Source: Geomonas propionica (GTDB taxonomy: Bacteria > Desulfobacterota > Desulfuromonadia > Geobacterales > Geobacteraceae). From it: a stretch of 64,000 nt of DNA. The stretch lies in NCBI RefSeq assembly GCF_016458235.1, contig NZ_JAEMHK010000002.1, positions 310,001 to 374,000 of the forward strand, written 5' to 3'. Below the pieces are notes generated by a model. The model saw nothing but the letters and a program-made list of their open reading frames with translations, was not told the DNA's origin and did not search any database. A program made the position numbers and the translations under genes. This document shows positions 17,647 to 24,849 of this stretch, piece after piece. Numbering within the stretch: the stretch's first letter is position 1; each line of letters starts with the position of its first letter.

Positions 17647-18657
17647 ATGAACCTGAAAGCCTGTTTGAAAAGCCTGGCGATGGTGGCCGCAATGGCCCTG
17701 CCCATGACCGCGTTCGCTGCACCCGCCCCGATCGTGATCAAGTTCAGCCACGTCGTGGCACAGCACACCCCGAAAGGACAGGCCGCCGACTACTTCAAGA
17801 AGCTCGCTGAGGAGCGCACCAAGGGGCGCGTCAAGGTCGAGGTCTACCCGAACAGCCAGCTCTACAAGGACAAGGAAGAGATGGAAGCACTGCAGTTGGG
17901 CGCCGTGCAGATGCTGGCGCCGTCGCTGGCCAAGTTCGCACCGCTCGGCGTGAAAGAATTCGAGGTGTTCGACCTCCCCTTCATCTTCGACAACTACCAG
18001 GAACTGCACAAGGTGACCCAGGGGCCGGTAGGCGCCAAGCTCTTGAAGAAACTGGAGCCCAAGGGGATCCTCGGTCTCGCCTACTGGGATAACGGCTTCA
18101 AGGTGATGAGCGCCAACAAGCCCATCAAGAGCGTGGCCGACTTACGCGGCCAGAAAATGCGCATCCAATCCTCCAAGGTGCTCGACTCCGAGATGCGCTC
18201 GGCAGGCGCCATCCCGCAGGTACTCGCCTTCTCCGAGGTATACCAGGCGCTGCAGACCGGCGTCGTCGACGGCACCGAGAATCCCCCCTCCAACCTCTAC
18301 ACCCAGAAGATGCACGAGGTGCAGAAGTACGTCACCCTCTCCGACCACGGCTACCTGGGCTACGCGGTCATCGTCAACAAGAAGTTCTGGCAGGGGCTGC
18401 CGGCCGATATCCGCACCACCCTGGAAGGGTGCATGAAGGACGCCACCAAGTACGCCAACGACGTGGCCAAGAAGGACAACGACGAGGCCCTTGCCGCCGT
18501 CAAGAAGTCCGGACGCAGCCAGCTCATCGCCCTGACCCCGCAGGACCGCGCCGCCTGGAAGAAGACGATGGACAAGGCCCACAAGGACAACATGGGCCGC
18601 ATCGGCGCGGACATCGTCAAGGAGGTCTACGCGGCCACCGGATACAACGCCAACTAG
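17647..18657 (+). CDS. dctP: TRAP transporter solute-binding protein DctP
   Basis: DctP is the periplasmic receptor of a tripartite ATP-independent transporter and hands its ligand, often a C4-dicarboxylate or other organic acid, to the DctQM membrane unit. The 336-residue product has a signal peptide cleaved near AFA (residue 24) and the DctP signature features: IKFSHVV at the mature start, YPNSQLY, the FEVFDLPFIFDN segment, KMRIQSS with the carboxylate-binding arginine, and GVVDGTENP. AAGGAGGAG sits seven bases before the ATG. It is the first gene of an operon under the sigma-54 promoter. The ligand is not certain. Confidence 0.95.
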   Translation: MNLKACLKSLAMVAAMALPMTAFAAPAPIVIKFSHVVAQHTPKGQAADYFKKLAEERTKGRVKVEVYPNSQLYKDKEEMEALQLGAVQMLAPSLAKFAPLGVKEFEVFDLPFIFDNYQELHKVTQGPVGAKLLKKLEPKGILGLAYWDNGFKVMSANKPIKSVADLRGQKMRIQSSKVLDSEMRSAGAIPQVLAFSEVYQALQTGVVDGTENPPSNLYTQKMHEVQKYVTLSDHGYLGYAVIVNKKFWQGLPADIRTTLEGCMKDATKYANDVAKKDNDEALAAVKKSGRSQLIALTPQDRAAWKKTMDKAHKDNMGRIGADIVKEVYAATGYNAN

Positions 18658-18732
18658 CCTCGACAGACCCGTACGTCACGGCCGCCGCGACCGCGCGGCG
18701 GCCGTTCCAACGAGTTTCAGGAGAAGCCCATC

Positions 18733-19407
18733 ATGATGAAGTATCTTGACCATCTTGAGGAAATCATCATCACCTTCCTCATCGCCGCCGCCACGGTGAT
18801 CATCGCCGTGGCCGTCGGCCATCGCTATCTGTCCGGCCTGCCCATCCCGGCACTGCAGGACTGGTTGCTGACCATTAACATGAGTTGGGCGCAGGAGCTC
18901 TGCATCTACATGTTCGTCTGGATGGCGAAATTCGGCGCCGCCTACGGCGTCAGAAGCGGCATCCACGTCGGCGTCGACGTACTGGTCACCCGCATGCCCG
19001 ATTCCTGGCGCAAGGTGACCGTCGTCATCGCCATCCTGGGAGGCGCGCTCTTCACCGGCCTGATCGGCACCCTGGGCGCCAGGTTCGTCTGGGAGAACGG
19101 CATGCACTACGCCGTCTTCAACAAGCTGGGCATGAACGTGACCGAACTGATCGAAGGTCCGATCACACCCGACCTCGAGTGGCCGACCTGGATCATCTAC
19201 TCGGCCGTGCCGCTCGGCTCGTACCTCATGTGCTTCCGCTTCCTCCAGGTCGGCCTCGCCTTCCTGCGCACCGGCGAACTGCCGCACCACGACCACGCCC
19301 ATGTCGACGGCATCGACGAGATCGGCGCGCTGGACTCGACCGAGGCCCTGGAAGAGTACGAGCAGCACAAGTTCAACCATAAGGACGCGCAGGGGGGTGT
19401 GAAATGA
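18733..19407 (+). CDS. dctQ: TRAP transporter small permease DctQ
   Basis: This 224-residue protein is the small four-helix membrane subunit of the TRAP transporter. Hydrophobic helices lie at about 12-30, 50-70, 95-115 and 155-175, and the typical W..E..IYMF.WM segment is present. The C-terminal tail after the last helix is longer and more charged (histidine/aspartate-rich) than in many DctQ proteins. The stop overlaps the dctM start (ATGA). The first of two adjacent ATG codons is used, with AGGAG nine bases upstream. Confidence 0.92.
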   Translation: MMKYLDHLEEIIITFLIAAATVIIAVAVGHRYLSGLPIPALQDWLLTINMSWAQELCIYMFVWMAKFGAAYGVRSGIHVGVDVLVTRMPDSWRKVTVVIAILGGALFTGLIGTLGARFVWENGMHYAVFNKLGMNVTELIEGPITPDLEWPTWIIYSAVPLGSYLMCFRFLQVGLAFLRTGELPHHDHAHVDGIDEIGALDSTEALEEYEQHKFNHKDAQGGVK

Positions 19408-20783
19408 GTACTGCAGTAGCTGGCTGGGAACAGTTTTCCAAGAAAAAGGCGGCCACCTGGCTTCTGGCCATCGCCGTCATCCTTGGAGCGATAGCCACCC
19501 TCGGCAGCACCGGCGTCGTCTTCGCGCTCTTGCTGGCGCTCATGCTGACCGGCATGCCCATCTCCATCGCCCTGGGGCTCACCGTCCTCACCTTCCTGTT
19601 CTTCTTCTCGGAGGTTCCGACCGAAGCCGTGGCCATGAAGCTCTTCACCGGCATCGAAAAGTTCGAGATCATGGCGATCCCGTTCTTCATCCTGGCGGGT
19701 AACTTCCTGACCCACGGCGGCGTGGCCAAGCGGATGATCAACTTCGCGACCTCCATGGTGGGGCACTGGCACGGCGGCCTGGCCCTCGCCGGCGTCATGG
19801 CCTGCGCCCTCTTCGCCGCGGTCTCCGGGTCGAGCCCGGCGACGGTGGTCGCCATCGGCTCCATCATGATGCCGGCCATGGTGCGCGCCGGCTACCCCAA
19901 GCGCTTCGGCGCCGGCGTCATCACTACCTCGGGATCGCTGGGGATCCTGATCCCCCCCTCCATCCCCATGGTGGTCTACTGCGTCGCCACCAACTCCTCG
20001 GTCGGCGCGCTCTTCATGGGCGGCGTCATCCCGGGGCTCATGCTCGCCTCGCTGCTCGGACTGGTGGCCTGGTGGCGGGCGAAGCAGGGCAACATGCCCC
20101 GCATGAAGAAGGCGACCTGGGGCGAGCGCGCCAAGGCCCTGCGCGAAAGCATCTGGGGCTTGTTCCTGATCTTCATCGTCTTGGGCGGCATCTACTCCGG
20201 CATGTTCACCCCGACCGAGGCCGCTGCCATGAGCGCGGTCTACGCCTTCGTCATCGCCGTCTTCGTCTACCGCGACGTCCCCTTCAAGAAGGTCCCCAAG
20301 GTGCTGCTCGATTCGGCGAGCATGTCGGCGATGCTTTTGTACATCATCACCAACGCCGTGCTCTTCTCCTTCCTGATGACGCACGAAAACATCCCGCAGC
20401 TCATGGCGGACTGGATCCTCGGGCACAACCTGGGCGTGGTCTCCTTCCTTTTGGTCACCAACGTGCTGCTGCTTCTGGCCGGCAACGTCATGGAGCCCTC
20501 CTCCATCATACTGATCCTCGCCCCGATCCTGTACCCGGTGGCGATGAAGCTCGGCATCGACCCGGTGCACTTCGGCGTCCTGATCACGGTGAACATGGAG
20601 GTCGGCATGTGCCACCCCCCGGTGGGCTTAAACCTCTACGTCGCCAGCGGCATCACCAAGATGGGGATATCGGAACTCACCGTCGCGGTCTGGCCCTGGC
20701 TCATGGCCATGATCGGCTTCATGCTGCTGATAACCTACGTGCCGATCATCTCGCTCTGGCTGCCGCGTGCGCTCGGCTATTAG
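19404..20783 (+). CDS. dctM: TRAP transporter large permease DctM
   Basis: DctM forms the sodium-driven transport channel of the TRAP system. The 459-residue product is full length with about 12 hydrophobic segments and conserved DctM stretches: the AVSGSSPATVVAIGSIM loop, ITTSGSLGILIPPSIP, and FTPTEAAAMSAVYAF. The start overlaps the dctQ stop, so stoichiometric translation is likely. A strong terminator follows 30 bases after the stop, closing the dctPQM operon. Confidence 0.96.
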   Translation: MSTAVAGWEQFSKKKAATWLLAIAVILGAIATLGSTGVVFALLLALMLTGMPISIALGLTVLTFLFFFSEVPTEAVAMKLFTGIEKFEIMAIPFFILAGNFLTHGGVAKRMINFATSMVGHWHGGLALAGVMACALFAAVSGSSPATVVAIGSIMMPAMVRAGYPKRFGAGVITTSGSLGILIPPSIPMVVYCVATNSSVGALFMGGVIPGLMLASLLGLVAWWRAKQGNMPRMKKATWGERAKALRESIWGLFLIFIVLGGIYSGMFTPTEAAAMSAVYAFVIAVFVYRDVPFKKVPKVLLDSASMSAMLLYIITNAVLFSFLMTHENIPQLMADWILGHNLGVVSFLLVTNVLLLLAGNVMEPSSIILILAPILYPVAMKLGIDPVHFGVLITVNMEVGMCHPPVGLNLYVASGITKMGISELTVAVWPWLMAMIGFMLLITYVPIISLWLPRALGY

Positions 20784-20810
20784 GAACATCCTTTAGCAGG
20801 TGCAGCAACA

Positions 20811-20845
20811 AGAAGGGCCTGTCCATCGGACAGGCCCTTTTCTTA
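20811..20845 (+). terminator. Rho-independent terminator after dctM
   Basis: GGGCCTGTCC and GGACAGGCCC pair perfectly around ATC and are followed by TTTTCTT. Confidence 0.92.
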
Positions 20846-20941
20846 CCCCCGCCTGACGCAGGCCCGAAAAACCTTTACGACGCGCCGGAGTTGCGCTATC
20901 AATGCCAAGCTCCTTAACGCCACTGCGAGGAAGACACACCC

Positions 20942-22225
20942 ATGATACCCCTGCTGGTAGCAATATTCCTGGTCGCCTACGCCGCCATCGCCCTGGAGCA
21001 TCCGATCAGGATCAACAAGTCGTCCTCTGCCCTATTAGGTGCCGGCCTGCTTTGGTCGGTATACGCCCTGCTCGGCCCGGAAAGCCACCTGGTCGTGCAG
21101 CAGTTGAACGAGTCGCTGGCGTCGACGGCGCAGATCGTCTTCTTTTTGATCGGCGCCATGACCATCGTGGAGGTGATCGACGCCCACAACGGCTTCGAAG
21201 TGATCACCGCGCACATCAAGACCAGCAAACTGTCGTCCCTGATGTGGCTGGTGGGCTTCGTCACCTTCTTCCTGAGCTCCGTCCTCGACAACCTCACCAC
21301 CACCATCGTGATGATCTCGCTGATGAAAAAACTCCTGGACCGCCAGGAAGACCGCCTCTTCTTCGCCGGTCTCATCGTCATCGCCGCCAATGCCGGCGGC
21401 GCCTGGACCCCTATCGGCGACGTGACCACCACCATGCTCTGGATCGGCGGGCAGATCACCACGCTGCAGATCATGAAGGGCGTGTTCGCCCCCTCCCTGG
21501 TGAACCTCCTGTTGCCGCTGGCCGTGGTTGCCTACCAGCTCAAGGGGCGCGAGGTGGTGGCTCCGGTGCGGGTCGAAAACGGCGACCTGCCCCAGTCCAC
21601 CCTGTTCGAGCGCAACCTCATGTTCTTTCTCGGCATCGGCATCCTGGTCAGCGTGCCGGTCTTCAAGACGGTCACCCACCTCCCCCCTTTCATGGGCATC
21701 CTGCTGGGCTTGGGAATACTTTGGCTGGCCGGCGACTTGGTGCACAGAAACAAGGAGGAGATCGACAAGCGGCACTTCACCCTCGCCCATGCCCTGGAGA
21801 AGATCGACATGAGTTCCATCGTCTTCTTCATCGGCATACTGCTCGCCGTGGCCACCCTGGAGCACACCCACATCCTGGCGGGAATCGCCTCCTGGCTGGA
21901 CCGGGCGGTCGGTCGCCTTGACCTGATCGTGACGCTGATCGGGCTGGTGAGTGCAATAGTGGACAACGTACCGCTGGTCGCGGCGAGCATGGGGATGTAC
22001 AACCTGGCGCAGCACCCGGCGGACAGCTTCCTCTGGGAGTTCATGGCCTACTGCGCCGGAACCGGAGGTTCCATCCTGGTGATCGGCTCGGCCGCTGGAG
22101 TGGCGGCCATGGGACTGGAGAAGGTGCATTTCTTCTGGTACATGAAGCGGATCAGCGGATTGGCCCTGCTGGGCTACTTCGGCGGTGTCGCGGTTTATCT
22201 GCTGCAGACGAGGCTCTTCGGCTGA
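20942..22225 (+). CDS. nhaD: NhaD-type sodium/proton antiporter
   Basis: The 427-residue membrane protein belongs to the NhaD family in the ion transporter superfamily, which exchanges cytoplasmic sodium for protons. It has about 12 helices and the family's SSVLDNLTTTIVM segment, a NAGGAWTPIGDVTTTMLW motif in the first half and SAIVDNVPLVAASMGMY in the second, the paired inverted-repeat cores with conserved aspartates. It stands alone between the TRAP operon terminator and a convergent gene. Removal of sodium brought in by the adjacent sodium-coupled TRAP transporter is a plausible but inferred link. Confidence 0.93.
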   Translation: MIPLLVAIFLVAYAAIALEHPIRINKSSSALLGAGLLWSVYALLGPESHLVVQQLNESLASTAQIVFFLIGAMTIVEVIDAHNGFEVITAHIKTSKLSSLMWLVGFVTFFLSSVLDNLTTTIVMISLMKKLLDRQEDRLFFAGLIVIAANAGGAWTPIGDVTTTMLWIGGQITTLQIMKGVFAPSLVNLLLPLAVVAYQLKGREVVAPVRVENGDLPQSTLFERNLMFFLGIGILVSVPVFKTVTHLPPFMGILLGLGILWLAGDLVHRNKEEIDKRHFTLAHALEKIDMSSIVFFIGILLAVATLEHTHILAGIASWLDRAVGRLDLIVTLIGLVSAIVDNVPLVAASMGMYNLAQHPADSFLWEFMAYCAGTGGSILVIGSAAGVAAMGLEKVHFFWYMKRISGLALLGYFGGVAVYLLQTRLFG

Positions 22226-22279
22226 CCCCCCTTTACAAAAGCTGCTTCCTCGAGCGAGGCGCCCCGAAGGTATGCGATC

Positions 22280-22840
22280 CTACCAGGTCCTGAACAGCCC
22301 GGAGTCGATGTGGACGAAGCCGGATTGCGGGTAGTAGCCGACCCCTCCGGCGGCGAGGGCGATGGCGGTGCGCCTGATCCGGTCCAGCCCGACGTTAGGG
22401 ATGACGAGGTCGATGGCCATTCCCTTCATGTGCAGGCTGTCCTTGGCCACGCCCGCCGACCTGCTGCGCAGGCGGGCGTTGTACTCGGGCGAGCGGTAAC
22501 CGGAGATGATGTGGATCTCGTTGTCCCCCCCCAGGCTGTTATCGAGCCGGTTCAGGTACTCCAGCACGCGCAGGTCCATGGCGGTGGTCTGGTTGGTCTG
22601 GTGGCAGCGGAAGATCCAGTTGAGGGCCTGGATGGCCTCGTCGCAGTACTCCCCCAGGCTGTTGCGGTAGGTGACGGTGAGCTTTTCCTTGCAGTTGACG
22701 TTGTACAGGGAGAGCTTCCCCTCGGGCGCCCCGCTTCCGTCCACGAATCTGGCCAGCGCCGATTTTGCGCCCAATACCGTGGCTGCGAAAAATGCCGAGG
22801 ACTTCAGGAACATCCTGCGACACAACATTTTATCTTTCAC
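22280..22840 (-). CDS. DUF882 (YcbK/M15-like) exported zinc hydrolase
   Basis: This 186-residue protein resembles E. coli MepK/YcbK, a murein DD/LD-endopeptidase of the peptidase M15 fold. A twin-arginine-like signal (CRRMFLKSSAF) starts the protein and should direct export. The zinc-site motifs are present: SLHMKGMAIDL (H..G.A.D) and FVHID near the C terminus, with ISGYRSPEYN before them. Cutting peptidoglycan cross-links during wall growth is the inferred role. It is transcribed alone, convergent with nhaD. Confidence 0.88.
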   Translation of the reverse strand: MKDKMLCRRMFLKSSAFFAATVLGAKSALARFVDGSGAPEGKLSLYNVNCKEKLTVTYRNSLGEYCDEAIQALNWIFRCHQTNQTTAMDLRVLEYLNRLDNSLGGDNEIHIISGYRSPEYNARLRSRSAGVAKDSLHMKGMAIDLVIPNVGLDRIRRTAIALAAGGVGYYPQSGFVHIDSGLFRTW

Positions 22841-23015
22841 ATAAACTCCTATAAATCAGAGGTTTAGCCCTTCACCGCTGCTACACCTTGCTACCACAAA
22901 CCCTCCTTGCCTGTCAACCACCGGCCGCACCAAAACGCTCTTTAACTTGCTAATGTGGCCTGGTGTGTTTTCCTCTCTTCGTCGGCACCCACTCCCACTT
23001 GCAGGGGGGCAGGCC

Positions 23016-23327
23016 ATGAAGATACCCTACGCCACCAAGACCACCTCGCTCCTCTCCGGTATGACCCTGGCGCTGATGCTCTCGACCGGGGAGCATCTCA
23101 CCGGCCCGCTCAGCGCAGTGCTCACCCTGACCGGGGCGATCTGGTTCCCGGTGTCCATCGCGGTCTTCGTCCACGGCAAGCAGACCATCGAATACAAGAT
23201 CCAGTCGCTGCGCGGGGAGCGCCCCTACCTCGATATTCCCAAGGACATCACGCCGCGGGCGCTGATCTGGTTCTCCTCGACGCTGGCCACGGCGTGGCTC
23301 CTGAGCCTTATCTACCAGCACCCTTAA
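23016..23327 (+). CDS. Small membrane protein, unknown
   Basis: The 103-residue product has three hydrophobic stretches (about residues 10-26, 30-48 and 82-98) and a polar charged segment between the second and third. I do not recognise the family. The ATG at 23016 is chosen because the G-rich sequence just upstream can act as a Shine-Dalgarno and it places the first helix near the start. A terminator-like hairpin follows immediately, so it is a single-gene unit divergent from the DUF882 gene. Confidence 0.6.
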   Translation: MKIPYATKTTSLLSGMTLALMLSTGEHLTGPLSAVLTLTGAIWFPVSIAVFVHGKQTIEYKIQSLRGERPYLDIPKDITPRALIWFSSTLATAWLLSLIYQHP

Positions 23328-23333
23328 ACGCAG

Positions 23334-23365
23334 AAAGGGGAGCTCCATGAGCTCCCCTTCCCCTT
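23334..23365. terminator. Terminator-like hairpin
   Basis: AGGGGAGCTC and GAGCTCCCCT pair perfectly around CAT and are followed by a pyrimidine-rich TCCCCTT. It lies between two convergent genes and could serve both. Confidence 0.65.
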
Positions 23366-23400
23366 GACTTTCCCTATCCCTCGTTGTCGCTGCCTTCGGT

Positions 23401-24096
23401 TTACGGCTCGAAGGGCTGATCCGCTTCCGACTCCAGCGCACTCCTGATCGCCTTGATCATCTCGACCGGGGAAAACGGTTTCTGGATCAGGTGGAAATCC
23501 TCCTTCGCCTGCAGGTGGTCCGGCCGGTAGCCGCTCATAAAGACCGCCTTCGCCTTCGGGTTCACCTTCTTGATTTCCTTGAAGCAGCTGATGCCGTCCT
23601 TGCGCGGCATGACGACGTCCAGGACCACCAGGTGAATCGGGCCGTTCTCCGTGTATTTCTCCAGGGCATCCTGACCGTCCTCGGCAGTGATGACCTTATA
23701 CCCGTAGCTGACCAGAAAGTCGGACAGCATCTCGCGCAGCTGCCTTTCGTCATCGACGATCAGGATGGTCTCCGTCCCCTGGTAACTGTTGTTGATCTTG
23801 TTCATCATGATCTCCATGCTACTGATCCAGTCTATCTTGGATCCCTCGATCCTCAGCCGGTCAGGCGTGTTGATCTTCAAAATAAATTCCGTCTCGTAGA
23901 TGATGCTGGAAGCGGAGGTATTGAGGGCACTGGCGAGGGCGAAGATGGAGACCAGGCTCGGCTGCTGCTTCCCCCCTTCGATATTCGAGATGAACTTACG
24001 GTCCAGGCAACTGGCCATGGACAGCTTGTCCTGGGACAGGTTGCGCTCCCGTCTCAATCTGCGGATCACAATGCCGAAAGCTACTTCAATAGTCAT
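23401..24096 (-). CDS. XRE helix-turn-helix / receiver fusion regulator
   Basis: The 231-residue protein carries an N-terminal Cro/CI-type helix-turn-helix (about 6-60, LSQDKLSMASCLDRKFISNIE) and a C-terminal CheY-like receiver (about 108-225) with D115/D116, phosphoacceptor D160 in VVLDVVMP, and K206. Most response regulators have the receiver first; here DNA-binding comes first, joined by a 45-residue linker. No kinase gene adjoins it, so it is an orphan regulator. GGAGG lies seven bases before the ATG at 24096. Confidence 0.88.
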   Translation of the reverse strand: MTIEVAFGIVIRRLRRERNLSQDKLSMASCLDRKFISNIEGGKQQPSLVSIFALASALNTSASSIIYETEFILKINTPDRLRIEGSKIDWISSMEIMMNKINNSYQGTETILIVDDERQLREMLSDFLVSYGYKVITAEDGQDALEKYTENGPIHLVVLDVVMPRKDGISCFKEIKKVNPKAKAVFMSGYRPDHLQAKEDFHLIQKPFSPVEMIKAIRSALESEADQPFEP

Positions 24097-24480
24097 TAAT
24101 CATCCTCCACATGGGAAGCTTTTATAACAAGTTTTCATATAAAATGCTGTAGACAATTACCCCCACGAATTGCACCGTTTACATGAAGGCGCTACTATCT
24201 GACCGACAGCCATTCCTCTACATCTCCCTCCAGTGACTCAACGGTTCGCCTTTAAAAGAGAATTGGTTGTTTCCCCTTATCGGCATCGGCGGACGAAAGT
24301 ACAGCTGCGATACGAAGATATCACTCTGACAGTATTTTTTGGCCTCCGCAGAAATAGCCCGCCTATATCCAAAGGTATAGATAATTATGCCCCCCAGTAT
24401 ATTCAATTCTTTGCACGTAAAGTGTATCAGTAGACCATCTACTACCAGCGATTACGCCTACGGGTGTCGGACGTGACTAT
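24097..24480. other. AT-rich intergenic region, nothing recognised
   Basis: This 384-bp gap separates two divergent genes and should hold both promoters. TATAAA-like sequences occur near 24120-24145. A 66-codon open frame inside it has no recognisable features, and no repeat or RNA is visible. Confidence 0.5.
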
Positions 24481-24792
24481 ATGAAAGCTTTCGCTGAGAG
24501 AAACTCGGTCCGCTTCAAAGGGGAGATCCCGCTGGAAGTCAAGCAGGGAACCGGGATTACCCGCGACTTCAGCGCTTGCGGCCTGTACTTTTTCACCGAC
24601 CAAGAGGTCATGCTGGGCGAGCGCCTGGAACTGGTAATGATGCTGGAGCATCAGAACCAGACGCAGAAGGTGAGGCTGCGCTGCCAGGCAGACGTGGTGC
24701 GGATAGAAACGGCAGCCGACCGACTCGGCGTCGCCGTCGCCATAAACAAGCACCTGGTAGACGCGGCGGAAGATGCCGCCGGCCACAGCTGA
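24481..24792 (+). CDS. PilZ-like domain protein
   Basis: The 103-residue protein looks like a single PilZ domain, a c-di-GMP-binding beta barrel. The N-terminal RNSVRF is a weak form of the RxxxR loop and DFSACGLYF fits the (D/N)xSxxG motif, followed by the expected beta strands. Since the arginine pair is spaced irregularly, nucleotide binding is uncertain. No Shine-Dalgarno is visible before the ATG, so the true start could differ. Confidence 0.65.
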   Translation: MKAFAERNSVRFKGEIPLEVKQGTGITRDFSACGLYFFTDQEVMLGERLELVMMLEHQNQTQKVRLRCQADVVRIETAADRLGVAVAINKHLVDAAEDAAGHS

Positions 24793-24849
24793 TCGGAGTG
24801 ACTTTTTTCAACATGTGATGTGATTTCTAAAAAGAAGGAGGACCTGGAG

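Noticed and set aside
24233-24433. 66-codon frame before the PilZ-like gene
   Set aside because: No coding features and no ribosome-binding site.
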